Shown: positions 47,201 through 59,940, numbered from the stretch's first letter. The stretch is DNA of 64,000 bases from Lepisosteus oculatus (GCF_040954835.1 NC_090697.1:17910001-17974000), one strand, 5' to 3'. Numbers and translations are program-made. The notes: generated by a model from the letters alone, not told the origin.

Positions 47201-50200
47201 TAACTTTGTTTTGAAGGGAAGGACTCCATTTAGAAGGAAGGGTTCCATTTGGACATAAATTCATGAACTCTGAATTCATGAGTCATCTATATGTATTGAA
47301 AGCAATGCCATTTTATTCTGATTTGGATACTGTTTTTCTGCAAAAAATAAATTGGAAAGTAGCATTAGTAATAACGGCACAGAATTAAAACCACATGTGA
47401 TGGAAGCAATACAGAGAAATAAATGGGAGTGGGAGGGTTGGTGGTTTTCAGAATTCTAATTGGCTCAAAAGTAACATCCAAGATGCAATTAAAAAATAAT
47501 AAAGCCACATTGTACATTTTTATATTCTGATAAAACATAGAAATGGGTAAAATAAGGCAAACTCTTTTTAACAAAACTGATTTTTACTCATAAAAAAGTT
47601 TGTTAAAATATATTCAACTGTTAACTTGGAAAATGGAACAATAGAGGCAAATCGATTTCGTCACTGCAGCCATAAAAATCATATCATATCAGCATAGTCA
47701 CTTTCTCTTCTCTTCACGGCTGATTAAATGAGCCTCTCTTTTTCTCTTTCCTTTTTCATTTTTAGTCTGTGAATTAATTTTCTTAGTGCTACATTCTTAT
47801 CTGTTGTTTTTTTATTATTCTTTCTTGAGAAGTAAATTAAACAAGCATTGAAATAATGGTAAAAGAATGTGGCAGAATTCCCTCCATCCAGTTCCTAATC
47901 TGCTCTGCAGGTGCAGCTCAGCCTGGCAAAAACAGGCAGGAGGCAGGATACTGCCTGGACAGCGTGCCAGTCCACTCCAGCCCATGTCTTAAAAACAACA
48001 GAAGAAATAAACACAGAAACTGGATCGAGTGAGCAGCAACTTTACAGCCATTCTATTCCACTGGATTTTCCCTTAACATATATATATAAGATATGAAACC
48101 TATGAGCTACTGGACACTGTTACATCCAACTAGGGTCTTTCCCACTAGATACATACCATTGAGGACTCGAATGCACTTGGAATAGGACATACATGTAAAA
48201 AGATGGCTTTCATAAAAGAACTAATCCTTAAAAGGTGTGTTTGCCCCCAAGATGTATGGTGAACAGAAGACAACCTTTATTCATCAATAGAAATACATCC
48301 AAAGTGAATAAATGATGGTCTCTATCTGGAGAAATTATTTAAAAACAAATTCCACAAATATGAAAAACACAGCTCCTTTCTCTACATTTAGTCTGACATC
48401 CATCAATGTCTGTAACTCTGTTTTGAGCTACAGTACCTTTCCTTCCTTATCTCTGTTCCTTCCTACAGTACCTTTCATTCCTTATCTGTGTTCTTTACAG
48501 TCTGTCTTTTCAAAGACAATGTCAGTGACTTGGGCAATTCCTAGAGCAACTGAAGCCTGCAAAGTTGTCAAGGCATCTGGTCTGTACAGTACATGTTTGG
48601 GCCAATTATGTAGTTCGATACCCTTGATATGAATCTTCACAATGATGTCCAAGCAGTAACCAACCTGTGCATACATACTTTTCTAACCTCTGCCTCCAAT
48701 TCAGGCTCGGGGGAGAACCAGAGCCTATCCCAGCAAGCAATGGGTGCAAGGCAAGATACACCCTAAATGGAACTCCAGTCCATTACAGGGTAGACACACA
48801 CACTCACACCTAGGGCCAATTATTCTACCAGTATGTTTGTGGACTGTGGAAGGAAACCGGAGCACATGCAGAAAACCCACACAAATATGGGGGAACATAC
48901 AAGGTCCAGAAAGATAGCACCCCAGGAATTGATCCCAGGGTCCCAGTGCTGCACAGCAGCAACACTAAGCACTGTGTCACCCTATACTACACACGACACA
49001 AAAATATTCTAAAAAAACTTGATGATTAGAACTGAAAAGTTCATCTGACCACATATAAAAAACATTCTCTGTATTGCACAACTTTCCTGCAAAAGGCTGG
49101 GTTCAAAACGAGGGCAAGAAAAGAGCACTGAATTTGTAATCCAATTTATTTTTTTTATCCTGTGCCTACAAAAATATTTTATATCTTAAGAGTCATCCTT
49201 CCTGTGTTGAATAGTGTTTTGGATAATCAAACACAAGCACATGAGAAAAGTTACAAAAGAGAGAAGGCCTATCAGCACATCTGACTCACATTTCTGTAAA
49301 CATAGCTTGGATTTTGGCCCATTTAATTAATGACATTTCTAGTATTTCAGTAAACAAATTTATTTACTGCCAATCAATGTATGATGAGTGCAGTTCTCCC
49401 TGCCCTTGTTGGGATCTGATTTCGTCACTTGTGGGTTCCAAGCATTCAAAGTTCCTTTAGACAGCTGACAAATCCACCTCATGAAAAGACTAGGTATTCA
49501 CCCATGGGAGAATTCTACACCACAGCATGCTGCTTGGTCATCAAATTTTAGATGACTCCTCTCATCTACTCTTTTTAGAATATACTCTCCTATCTTCTGA
49601 AAGGAGGTACCTCCCAGACCACAGATCTCCTGTATAAAGACTAACTTTACTTCCTTCATACCTAAAAACATTTAGTTGTTGAACAATGAAAAGTTTGTTT
49701 GTAGATAGGGATCTCGTTTTTTATATCGTGGTTGTTTTCAGACTCTTTACAAGCTAACTGTCCGTTTTTTAATCTTATGGTTCTGATTGAGCAATCTTGT
49801 TAAATGTTATTATGTATCTTGGTATTGTACTGTTTTTGTATTGTATTATTATTGTACTTGCTATATCTTTATGAGCAAGGCAAATTCCCTTTGGGGCTAA
49901 TTAAATCCAATTAAACTCTACACCTTCTCTGCCAGGATTCAGTCACAATCTCTGGCAGGCCCAGAGCCACACAGCACTGCTCTATAGACAGCACAGAATT
50001 CCACTCTGTCACAAGACTGGGCCCTCTACTGTGGCAGAGTTCTACTCTGTTTAGGTTCCAGAGAGGGGTGATGTCACTTCTGTAACTCACTCACAAACGC
50101 TTACTTAATGCTGAAGTATTTTGAAGTCAGTGAAAACATCTTTATTAACATAGTGTCTTTGTTTCCACCAGAAAGACAACACAGTTATGAAAATCAACTC

Positions 50201-53200
50201 TTTAAAGGTGAGCAAAGATTTCTTAAAGTTCTAGCTGGTATTTTTACATAATTTTAGGGTTTACGTATAGGATACGGTCGAATTGTGGGATTTCACTGAA
50301 ATGCTTATGGTTTAGTTTGGGTTAACACTCCAGTCCCCTCTATTTCTCTGTAATCTTTTAAAAAATAATTGTCATTGTTGACACAAATTAGCTTTGACTG
50401 AAAACTAGCCTACACAATCTAATCTACTGTTGAACTACTTTAACTACATTGGCTACAATAACTACATTATTCCATTTTCCAACAGAGGGACTGGAATGAA
50501 AGTACTGCATATTTTGACAGTAAAACAGGTGAAACAAACAGAACATGTACTGGATTTATGGCATTGGGTGCTGTTTCTTTAGATTCTCATTGATGAACTA
50601 ACAGATGTGGTTAATCTGTATTTTTCAGAGGAGGATCTAACTGGAGAAGAGGAAGAAATGCAGTCATCTAGAGGTCTGCAAGGTTTTACAGTCTTACTAA
50701 TCAGGAGCTTTTGTCATCATACTGTACTTGCATTTAATAATGTTATGAATGTCTTGCACTGTTCTTATTTAATTCAATATTAATCTGAAAAATTTTACTT
50801 TACCATATTGTGCCAGAATCTGGTACTTTCTCCTGTTTGTGGTGGACAGTTAAAAATATGGTACTGCTTCATTTTGTGATGTTATATGATACAAAATTTG
50901 TTTAATAATTTGTTTAAGTTGACAAAGATCGAAGTTTAGGTAAAAGTCATGTCTGTCCACAGAGATAACATAAAACTGTCTCTCCTCCTGACAACAGATA
51001 TGGGTTTCTCAGGTTGGCAGTTGTGTTGTTCCATGTATACTAGTGTCCAATAGAGTTGATAGAATGTACTTTATCAGATTAACTGGTGACCCAAAATTTA
51101 AACCCAGCTCTGTGAAGGTTTGACTTGAACCACATTGAACTCATGAACCTCATGACCCCTCCTTCCTCCAGCGGATAGTGGTACACTTAGAAACATTAGG
51201 GTCTGAAGGTATTAACCTCCACAAAAAATATGCCATGACTCATGTGCTTCAGAAAAAATTGGACATTTAATTTTTTGGGGGGTATTCATTGAGTGAAGAT
51301 CTGTAATGTAACCTATAGCTGCTAATAAAATTCAATTAAAATGAATCCTCTTACTTCTCCTATAAAGGCTTTGACTGAGCCACAGTTTAAATGGGATTTT
51401 TGCCAATCCATCTGGGGAAATACCATTAACTTCTCAATAACTACCAATTTAATTTTTAATATATTTCAATTCCCGTATTTGCATGGAAGTTGGATTCCAT
51501 CTGTGCCTGGAATCTTGCATATTCTGAATAGGTACCCGTGTGATATAAACAAAGGATTCTGAATATCTCTAGCAATGTTCTATGTAGCAAGATATTGAAT
51601 ACATGAGCTCATATTTGATTCTCATATTCAAGTTACTGCTGGAATACTGATCTATATTGACATTGTTGTGGTGAACACTCATTTTTGTGTTCCTTTTATT
51701 CAATTGGATCTTTATACAATATGTAAAATTAAATATTAGTACATAAAAGATTAGGTGATCAATGCTAAGATGGCAATACAATTTCTAGAAATTTAGTATT
51801 TGACATCTTCCAGATATTTTCAAGTTTAAATGAAACAATATTGCTGTTAGTAGCATATGCCATAAGATAATTAAATACACTCGTGGGATGTATTTCCAAT
51901 TCTTCACAATCATAACAAAATATGTCTTTGATGATTGCATGCGTCTGCATATTAACTATGCAGCTTTGAATGAAATATCATCCATCCATCATTTTTCAAT
52001 AACAGCGTTGTGGTGACCCACAGCCTAACCCAGCAAACAGTGGGTGCAAGGCAGGATACACACTGGACAGGATACTAAATCCACTGCAGGACACCTGCAC
52101 ATATAAAGGACGATTAACCTAGACATCATGTTTGTGGACTTTTGGGAGAAATCACAGTAGCCATAGATAGACCATTACAACCATGGGGAGAAACTGCTGG
52201 CTCCACACTGAAGGTGGCCCAGGTGGGACTGACTGGACCAAATAACCAGAAGGCACAAGAAGAAACATCATCTAGATGTAAATTGTGGTTTAAATATTGA
52301 AATAGCTATTCCAACAGTCATGTGAAGGAAGGTAATCAGAATAACTGCTGAACCACAAACTGGTGTATTCTAAATACTCTATTTACAAATTAAGTGATTG
52401 AGAGTATGTTTTCTGTTTATTTCTGCATTGTTCATCTATGCTATCCTGGAATCTTCAGAATTGTCTTTAACACTGAACGTTTTAAATATTATTGGAATTG
52501 TTTTAAAATTCTTAACTGAATTGCTCAAATATGTCTCTGTGAGGAAACGGGAAAGAAGAAACAGAATGAGAAGGCAACTGAGGGAATCTTTATAAGTATT
52601 TTGAAACCTCTGCTCCTGGCTATTTTCTACTTCCAAAACAAGCTTTAAAAATGTACAGCCAAACCCAAAAATAAGAAAACTGTCTTATCTGGTTTCATTT
52701 TCTTTAAAAAAATAAATACACTTTGCAAATTTTGATTTAGGTTGAGGTAACCTATATTCACTGCAATATAACTGCCATGGCTGCTCCTCAAAGGACTGAA
52801 CTACTGTGACACATGGCAGAGGTTTAGGACTTGTTTATTGAGTTTTCCAAAATAAACACACTGTTGCTCACAAACCCATTTACTTTAGCTTCTTTAAAGT
52901 ACACTGAGACATGTTGAACCTCTGCCATCATCTAGTACAGGTTTGTTCAGTCCTGCCAAGAAACCAGGTACAAGAAGGAATCGGGATGTGGTACTTGTGG
53001 AACAGATCATCTGGGTTTCCAATGTGAAAACGAAGACACACTCTAACCTCAAACCTAGGGCTACTTTTCCCAGAAGTCAATTAACCTACCAGTATGAACA
53101 CAGGGAGAACATACAAACTCCACCAAGATAACATGCCAGATATTTTCAGATCTACACATCAATAGCATTTTCACCTTTAATAGAAGACAGCAAAATATTC

Positions 53201-56200
53201 AGTAACCATTTGTAATTGTACACAGAAAGTAAAAACAGAGAAAGTGACGTGCTTATAATTTGTGGCATTTTTTCTATCGACGCAATTTCTCCATTTTAAT
53301 GATTCTCAATTGTGTCTGTGTCTTTTGAAGAGCACTAACCTCTTCAAAACACCTTAGTTTCTTTATGGGTGCTTAACAATCGAAGGTTTTGATGCAAGTC
53401 TTTTAGCGCTGTTGCTTCTGTTTTGCCCAGAATCCTCAGAATACACATCTGTCCATCACCTAACTTTCCTTTGTGTGCTTCGTTTCAACATTCCTAGAAT
53501 CTGGAAACAGCTTTACTGGAAGAAAAAAGCTGGAGAAGAAGCATCAAGATGAAAAACTAATTTGCTGCTTTGAAGAAACAAAAAAACATAATTCGTTGGC
53601 GTCTATAAGATATTTTTCAATATTTGCTATGTCTTTCCCAACCCTTTGACTAGATCTCGTCCCTGTCAGAATTAATTGTGGATTGTTTTAAATTATTATC
53701 CACAATCTCGTATCACAGATAAAGAAAAAATATTAGAAATACACAACCACATTGATTGGGAAATCCAGTTAATATAAAAATGATACATCAGCACTGCCCA
53801 TTGCAGTTTACAATGTCATTCCATGGTAATCCTATATTCCAAAATAGCATCCTCATAATGCCACACTCAGTGTGCCTCTAGTACAACAAAAAAAGTGATA
53901 TATTCTGACATTTTGATGCATTGGAGCATCCCTGCACACACAGGGACTGCAGATTGGGGTAGTTAATGTTTGATTTTCTACATGATTTCTCCTTTAGATG
54001 TTCTGACGTAGTAGATACAATTTAGGCACCTTTTAAAAGATCAATCAGAAAACCCTTACCCTGTTATTTCAATAACATAGAATTTGATAAATTACCAAAT
54101 TAAATTACCAAATTTGTGAAGCTATGTATTTAACACTCATTATAAAACTGCACTCTGTATTTACTGTATTTCCAGGGAGATCCAGGAGTGGCTGTATAAA
54201 ATGCCAGCAAACACGATCTCTCCAGCTGGCTGTCAAAGTGTTATATGGCTTCTTTGCTTTCCTTATAATAGCTGTTGCTGTTCTTGCATCATTAGGTAAG
54301 TTTATTTTACACTAATCCATATTAGTGTTTAAACTCTTCATCTCATAATGCTTTAAAAGTGGCACCAAATTTAAATGAATTATACACACATACTGTAAAG
54401 CCTTTGCATCATGCATATCAAATTATTTATATGGACAAAACTGGTATTTTTGTGAAGTTCTACATATGTCAGCTGTTGAGGTGCAGGTTATTTTGATACT
54501 TTATTCCTATATTCCTATATTGTTGTTGCTAGTTTCAGTAAGGTTGTTGCTCATACCCTTCAGTATATTCCCTATGCATATTGTATTGTACTGTATATTA
54601 TTCCTAATAATGACTAAATTCTATGGGTTTCAATAAACTGTCTGAACAAAAGGGCTTTGTTTTCGAGGCAAAACTGACACTGTATTTTATGCATTAAATA
54701 CCTACTTGTTGATCTGAATTATTTTACAGGGAATTACTTGTGAAACTTCCAAGGTCATAACAATTGGATGCTATATTGTGTTTGGCAGTTATTTTTATAT
54801 TCTATATCATGTAATTATATAATTTGTTTATAGAAATATTCAGACTGTAAGTACCTTTACAGGGACAAGGGTTTTCGTTGAGAATTTTCAAATGATATTC
54901 TTTTCACAACCAAGCAATGATTAAGCGACACGTACCTCCTGACAATCCAAGACATGGAAGTTTCACATGCTTTGATGCCTCAGATTAAAATTGGAGCTTT
55001 GTTTCTTTTATGACCCAACATAAAATCCATAGTTCACACTGTCAGAAGATGTTTTTTTCCAGAATCAGTGATACAATATTGGATGCTTAGATTGAAGATA
55101 AAGTTAAAAATATTGGAAAGGTTCTGCTGTTTCAAATTATATTATTCTGAAATGGACATTTTAAAGGTAGTTGTGTGAGGGTGAGACAGTGAAATCTCCT
55201 TAATCTTCTGTCATCCCCACCATACATTACAATAAGTGCATGAGCAAATGAATCATGGATGAATGAACTGCATAAGACGTCATATTACAGAGTGTATACT
55301 CCCACCTTTTTGATCAAATGCTCAAACTCTTTGTCATATTTTCAGTATTCAGAAAAGTTGATTCCTTATCTCAAGAAGAATCTTTTTATAACAAAAAGAT
55401 TGCCAAAGTCCAGGAAAGTATCCAAGGTGAGATGTTTTTTTGACAGTTGAAACTTCATGCAGCTGAATACATGCACCTCAATAAAATAAGTTAAATTAGC
55501 AGACCCATTAAATGAAAGAAAGGTTGGCTGAGTACTTTTCCTGAACAATAGTCAAATACTCTTGCTTCATACTATCTTCCTGAGAGGCCGTCTGTCAAAA
55601 AAGATATTAAAAGACAAGTCCTCACATCAACAGTGCATTAAGTTTAATTGTTTCTGCAATATTTGTTCTCATACTTCGAACTCACATCAAAGTTTTTAGA
55701 CCAGGTCTTTGATTTGAGATTGGCCTACACATTGAAAGCTAGAAACAAAAATCTGATTACATTTGTAACCCCATGGTTTTACAGTGACCTCACAGAGGTT
55801 TAATTGTACCATACCACACAATATAAGGTACATAGATGACCAAATGAAGAGAAAACATATAGAAATTGCATTTCCACATTGATTTTTCTATATCTGATGA
55901 ATGTAAAAATTAGTATTTATATCAATTGATTTTGTGGTGGCAGCTTCTCATGCTGTACTGCATATAAGGCTTTGTGTGTTGTTATTCTTGTTTGCTCGGA
56001 ATACCTTTCATTGTTCTGTTCTAATGTAAAACTACTACACAATGGATTCAATTTTTATTTGTGTTGAAATTTGTTTATTTCAGACCTCACCTCCACAAAC
56101 AATTGCACTGCTTGGTTTGATGTCGTCCACTTTCGCCAAGAGATTGGCAAGCTAAAAAAAGAGTTTGAAGACATTCAAAAAATGATTTTGGATCAAGAAC

Positions 56201-57911
56201 AGACATTAGACCAAGCATCCAAAACACAGCAGAGTCTTACTTACTCAAACAGCCGAATAGTTCGTGACCTACAGAATTATTCCATTGCTATTAAGATGAT
56301 CAATCAGTCCTTAGAGAGGTATTTAGATCAGGTGAATGGCTGGCAGATAGTTATAAATGAGACAGAAGTAGCCATGAAATCTTTTGCTCAAGATCATTAC
56401 GACGTTAAAGCTACACTTCAGCAAGTGAACTCTACGGTTGCACTTAGTTCTCTATGGATAAATGCCATTCAGAGGAAAGCAGATGAAGAAACACTGGTTT
56501 TACATAAAATGACAGCAGAGTGGCAGAATTACAGCAAAGTTTTGGGAGCTATGCGATATAATTCAAGCACAACCAGCCAACTTGTGAGAAGCATTCAGAC
56601 CAGTATCTCAGCCATATACCAGAGACTAAGCATGAGCTCAGAAACAGTGCATGACATGACCTTACATGTCATGAATCTGCAAATGCAGCTCGACAATGTT
56701 ACCTCCTTCATGGATGAGCACGAGGAGAACATGCAAGACCTCCATTACCATTCAAAGTACTATGAAAACAGAACCAATGAAAGGTTCGAAACCCTGGAGG
56801 CACGAATGAACTCTCTGGAAAAGGAAATTGACACGATCTCAGACAGCATCAATGCCACAGTCAATCATGTGCAAAGCATGTACAAATACATTAATATAGA
56901 AAGCACGTCTTGCCACTCCAAGATGGGTAGCCACACAGAAGAGCTACAGAACCTGAACAACACAGTTCTGCTTCTTCTGCACTTATCAGACATACTTAGA
57001 CAGCAGTACATGCTCTTAAGTGTGAGGTTGGATTTAGATGTGAGGAACCTCTCCATGATCATGGAAGAAATGAAGCTTGTCGACACCAAGCACGGTCAGC
57101 TAATTAAGAACTTCACAATTCTGAAAGGTAGGATTCATAGCAACTTGTGTTATGTAGTCTAGATAAAGGTTAGATCCTACGTGGAGCCTAAAAAGGAATA
57201 GGAATCACGTAAAATGTGAAATTTTATTTAAATACAATACGTTAGAAGCACATTTTGTGTAGACTTTAAAAAATGATCTCTCATTCTGTGCACAAAATCT
57301 ATGCCTGTAGTGATATATGACTATTTTTTGTGAGAGGGGTGAATGTGAACAGCAAAAATACTTTAGACCTTTTTAAGTAGCCTAAAGTATTTCTTGTGCA
57401 GTAAGTGGATAAGTATTTTGCTTTTGGTCTGCACAACTAACTGTACCTGAAACCTTTTGCAGGTGCGCCCGGGCCTCCAGGTCCCAAAGGAAACAAAGGT
57501 GAAGTGGGACCTAGGGGACCTGTTGGACTCACAGGCAACAAGGGGGACAAGGGGTCTTTGGGGATCCCTGGGCCCCGCGGTGAAAAGGGTTTCATGGGGC
57601 CAAAGGGAGACCCAGGAGAACCGGGCACTGCGGGGCTGAATGGAAGCCCAGGCCTTAAAGGAGCTAAAGGATCTTTGGGTCCACCAGGAGCCAAAGGAGA
57701 AAGAGGACTGAAGGGTGACATGGGGCCAATGGGCCAGGATGGGGCACCTGGCCCCCAGGGGCCTGCAGGAATTCAGGGAGCAGCTGGCCTCCCAGGAATA
57801 CATGGGTTCCAGGGCATTAAAGGAAAGTCTGGTCCTCCTGGCCCACATGGACCTCCTGGGCCCCCCGGGCCGCCTGGACCGTCCTCTGGGCCACATCTCC
57901 ATCTTCGCTGA
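38239..57911 (+). CDS. scara3: Scavenger receptor class A member 3, complete
   Basis: Spliced plus-strand gene. Coding exons: 38239-38245, 50172-50207, 50629-50673 or -50682, 54176-54295, 55346-55426, 56084-57127, 57463-57911; 593 or 596 aa (human 606). Every junction is phase 1. The product is a type II membrane protein: an acidic cytoplasmic tail with [10 protein letters not shown], a CIKCQ motif, one membrane segment ([20 protein letters not shown], about residues 53-73), a long coiled-coil stalk with about 13 N-glycosylation sequons (residues about 100-447), then 47 uninterrupted Gly-X-Y triplets and a short tail SGPHLHLR. It has no SRCR domain, as in mammalian SCARA3. Known mammalian SCARA3 is a Golgi/ER-associated protein induced by oxidative stress and thought to deplete reactive oxygen species. 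It is head-to-head with clu. Confidence 0.95.
38246..38733 (+). pseudogene. Cryptic signal-peptide and exon-like reading frames in scara3 intron 1
   Basis: Reading on from the ATG at 38239 without splicing gives an open frame of 97 codons beginning [20 protein letters not shown], a good signal-peptide shape with likely cleavage after HSSA. A donor candidate GTTCGT follows CTTCAG at 38413. A second open stretch (about 38522-38733) is bounded by an acceptor (GGTTTCCTTTAAG, or GCATTTCAG further in) and by CTGCAG before GTAGGA. It reads [20 protein letters not shown] and [20 protein letters not shown], interrupted by one TGA after SNT. I do not recognise the family; a cystatin-fold secreted protein is a weak guess. 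With the inner acceptor the phase of the two parts agrees. It may be a decayed gene, an alternative first exon, or chance. Confidence 0.3.
40720..40998 (+). repeat. Dispersed repeat (… CTCTCATTTGTAATC … TTCTTATGTTCTTA family)
   Basis: Middle GGAGTCTGGAACAAGTTATC and GCTGTCAAAGCTGATACC, end AATGGCTCAACGGTCTCCTC…TTCTTATGTTCTTA, matching 20057-20270 and 59715-59940. It explains most of the 178-codon open frame in this place, which is not a gene. Confidence 0.65.
41930..42025 (+). repeat. 5S-SINE body scrap
   Basis: GAGCTGTCCTTTCAATGAGA and AAAGTCCTGACTAC resemble the body segment near 855-900. Confidence 0.35.
46097..46477. mobile_element. Solo LTR with 5-bp target duplication
   Basis: A 381-bp unit starts TGTTAC and ends GTAACA, flanked by the perfect direct repeat AGAAG (46092-46096 and 46478-46482). 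The inside is rich in short pyrimidine and GGTTTTTGG-like motifs seen in fish gypsy-type LTRs. No internal retrotransposon sequence. Orientation and family not fixed. Confidence 0.82.
46620..46835 (+). repeat. Dispersed repeat (GGCACTT … family), old copy
   Basis: AAGAAAAGAAGGCACTTCTT, then GCTGTTCAAGCCAATACCCT and GGCTTCCTGCAAG, as in the family copies at 7545 and 20057. Confidence 0.5.
47890..47985 (-). repeat. tRNA-like SINE tail fragment
   Basis: CAGGCAGGAGGCAGGATACT and GCCAGTCCACTCCAGCCCA are the reversed family tail. Confidence 0.4.
48695..48985 (-). repeat. tRNA-like SINE family copy
   Basis: Reversed order CCCAGCAAGCAATGGGTGCA, GACACACACACTCACACCTA, GTTTGTGGACTGTGGAAGGA, and the head-side GCAGCAACACTAAGCACTGTG. 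Confidence 0.7.
49800..49920 (+). repeat. LINE 3' UTR scrap
   Basis: AAATTCCCTTTGGGGCTAAT near the right end resembles the ATTTCCCTACGGGACTAATA end of the element at 23755-24120. Confidence 0.35.
50172..50207 (+). CDS. scara3: scara3 exon 2 (36-nt microexon)
   Basis: Acceptor TTTCCACCAG before 50172; donor GTGAGC at 50208. Encodes [12 protein letters not shown] in the only frame that connects to exon 3. Very short, so assigned by splice signals and phase; the amino acids are not conserved with human. Confidence 0.65.
50629..50682 (+). CDS. scara3: scara3 exon 3 (acidic cytoplasmic segment), donor ambiguous
   Basis: Acceptor ATTTTTCAG before 50629. Encodes [14 protein letters not shown], matching human EEDLAGDDEDM. 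Two phase-1 donors are possible: GTCTGC at 50674 or GTTTTA at 50683 (adds Gly-Leu-Gln and better matches human length). Both are weak. Confidence 0.8.
52000..52215 (-). repeat. tRNA-like SINE family copy, diverged
   Basis: AACCCAGCAAACAGTGGGTG, GGCAGGATACACACTGGACA and TGTTTGTGGACTTTTGGGAG in the reversed family order. Confidence 0.55.
53040..53160 (-). repeat. tRNA-like SINE fragment
   Basis: GTCAATTAACCTACCAGTAT and GGGAGAACATACAAACTCCA match the middle of the reversed family. Confidence 0.5.
54176..54295 (+). CDS. scara3: scara3 exon 4 (transmembrane segment)
   Basis: Acceptor GTATTTCCAG before 54176; donor GTAAGT at 54296. Encodes [20 protein letters not shown] and the membrane span; the end [10 protein letters not shown] is close to human [11 protein letters not shown]. 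Confidence 0.94.
55346..55426 (+). CDS. scara3: scara3 exon 5
   Basis: Acceptor ATATTTTCAG before 55346; donor GTGAGA at 55427. Encodes [20 protein letters not shown] and KVQESIQ, beside human [20 protein letters not shown]. Confidence 0.94.
56084..57127 (+). CDS. scara3: scara3 exon 6 (coiled-coil stalk)
   Basis: A 1044-nt exon with acceptor GTTTATTTCAG and donor GTAGGA at 57128. It encodes 348 residues of heptad-rich stalk. Well conserved blocks include [24 protein letters not shown] sequence and [20 protein letters not shown]. Confidence 0.96.
57463..57911 (+). CDS. scara3: scara3 exon 7 (collagen-like domain and stop)
   Basis: Acceptor CCTTTTGCAG before 57463; TGA at 57909-57911. Encodes 47 consecutive Gly-X-Y triplets from [10 protein letters not shown] to [12 protein letters not shown], then [11 protein letters not shown] and KGE triplets are frequent, as in ligand-binding collagenous scavenger receptors. 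Confidence 0.96.
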
Positions 57912-59440
57912 GCAAATGCACACTTTCTGAACTTCAAACATGGGCAAGTTTGGCTCTTTAACCACGGAAATGTCAGAGATATTTGCTTTTTATGCAGCTC
58001 TGTGCATCTCATTTAGATCCTGTATTAGCAGCTCTTATTTGAGGTCTAATGGTAACACATGAATATTATCTATAAGAAAGTTTGAGTGTAGAAGCTCTGT
58101 TACTGTGTTTATTTTACTGAGTACTGTACACAGGGTGAATTACCTGAAACAGATACAGGTACTGAAAAATATCTTCTGCACAAGTATAGAGAACAAATAC
58201 TACAGTATATGAGATAATTAAGCAATGATAAAAGGAACAAATCTCACTCCGAATCCTATGTGGGTTTTAGTGTATGGGCCTGGTTTCATGCAAACTATTT
58301 AACTGGTGAGTGACCAGTTTGAAGAAGAATGGCACAGGTATTTTAGTTGGTATCTTCATCTCTTATAAAGATAATTACTGATTATTTCATTTACCTATAT
58401 CCAAAGCGTGCCACCTTTAAATACAGTATGTAACACAATTCACACCTCAGCACTAACAGTTTGGAAGGAAATATCAATTTTCCCATAAAAGTATGTATAT
58501 GTATGGATTTGTGATACATAGGAATCCATAAATGACAGAGTACTTACATAATAACAGTTTTAGTGAGATACAGCTTATGTTTAGTAATACAATTTCAATA
58601 AATGCAGTATTTGTCTTAGGAAATGACTTTAACTATACAATGGCACTTTAGCATTTTAGCAGAAATGTATAGCATGTAAGAAAACATCTGGGTGCATTTG
58701 TCCATTTGCTGTCTCATTTATGACAGATGTTGTGATATTGACTTATGCACATTGACTTACATGCACATTGAATCATTCAGAGCAGGTACTCTGAAATAAA
58801 TGAACCAATTGAGGTACAAATCTATATTTTCTGTTTTGGTCAGAAAAATGTAGACTTAAAAACTTTAAATGTTTACTATACACATTACAAAATACAATGT
58901 GGATTCATTTTGACTGCAGATATTCAGGTATGTTGCAAGTATGGAAGACTATTACAGAATTATTTTTTAATGTAAACAAAAATGCTTATAGACTTGATTC
59001 ACAATTTTTGAAAGACAACTCTCATAAGTTGTATGTTTGAGATTGGAAAAGCAACCTAAAACATGAAACTAGCTGTCGTTGTAACCAAAACATATTGGAT
59101 CTGAAAATTAAAGTACCTAATGAGATAAGGTACACCTAGTGGGACGTGAAATATATAATTTCCTTGCAAAGTTAAAATTTTAGTACTTTCATGTGCTTAG
59201 ATTTTATGCTTCAGTATGTGTCAGAGTAGTTCTATTTTATAATCCATAAGAGGTCCATAAGAATTACAGCATTGTTTCTGATTCTTTTACCAAGGGAGTG
59301 CTTGGTACTGCCATGGTTTTTGCACCTAATCAAGATTTTATCCTGTATTTTTTATACATTTTATTTTTGCAGCTGTTGTGCAAGTACAATAATAATTGTT
59401 TTATATATTGTTTAAAAAATAAAGAATGTAAAACTTCAAC
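57912..59440 (+). other. scara3: scara3 3' UTR (inferred)
   Basis: AT-rich non-coding sequence after the stop. Poly(A) signal candidates are AATAAA at 58597-58602 and 59418-59423; the second follows a typical U-rich run and is taken as the gene end. Confidence 0.6.
59418..59423 (+). terminator. Candidate scara3 poly(A) signal
   Basis: AATAAA about 1.5 kb after the stop codon. Confidence 0.5.
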
Positions 59441-59714
59441 ATAACATTAATTCATTTTTTACACTGTATAAATACAAACCACTGAATACAAAAAAAAATA
59501 CAATGTGAATAATTTTTCTGCACCCGAGCAAAAATTGTAGCATTACTGTTCCTGAATCAATCTCTAGGTGTGTGGCCAGGAAAGACATAAAGGAGTATCC
59601 TGTGCTGACTGATAGGTTACAGGACACGAATATTAAGTTTACAAAATTGTCACAGAGGCATTGATAAATTCATTGCAATTGAAATCTTCAGGATCAACAG
59701 TGACCCATGGAAAG

Positions 59715-59940
59715 CAAATGGAAACTAAGGAAAAATGCCTTCATAACTGAGAGCTGCAAGTACAGAACATCTTTTCATTTGTGCTTGTGGGAGTTTGGAA
59801 CAAGATACCCAGCAAAGATGTTGAAGCTAATAAGTTTGCTTCTTTCATGAACTTTGAAATTGTGTAGCTGCTAGCTACCAAATGAGGTATATGCTAAATG
59901 GCCTCCTTTAGTTTATAACCCTCCTTATCTTTTATGTCCA
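59715..59940 (+). repeat. Dispersed repeat (… GGCCTCCTTTAGTTT … family)
   Basis: GTGGGAGTTTGGAACAAGAT, GATGTTGAAGCTAATAAG and CTAAATGGCCTCCTTTAGTT follow the family order. Confidence 0.6.

Larger units (their letters stand above)
38740..50160. other. scara3 intron 1, main part
   Basis: AT-rich and mostly unique-looking. It holds the dispersed repeats at 40720-40995 and 46620-46830, the solo LTR at 46097-46477, tRNA-like SINE pieces at 47890-47985 and 48695-48985, and a LINE 3' scrap near 49800-49920. No exon with family support was found here. Confidence 0.5.
50684..54175. other. scara3 intron 3
   Basis: AT-rich intron with tRNA-like SINE pieces at 52000-52215 and 53040-53160. No supported gene otherwise. 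Confidence 0.5.

Noticed and set aside
53497..53600. A Lys/Glu-rich coding-like stretch in scara3 intron 3
   Set aside because: No acceptor-donor pair in the phase-1 pattern and the human protein has no segment at this point.
57363..57965. A 200-codon open frame on the minus strand
   Set aside because: It is the antisense of the Gly-X-Y repeat of scara3 exon 7; GC-rich periodic coding strands keep the opposite strand open. No family match.
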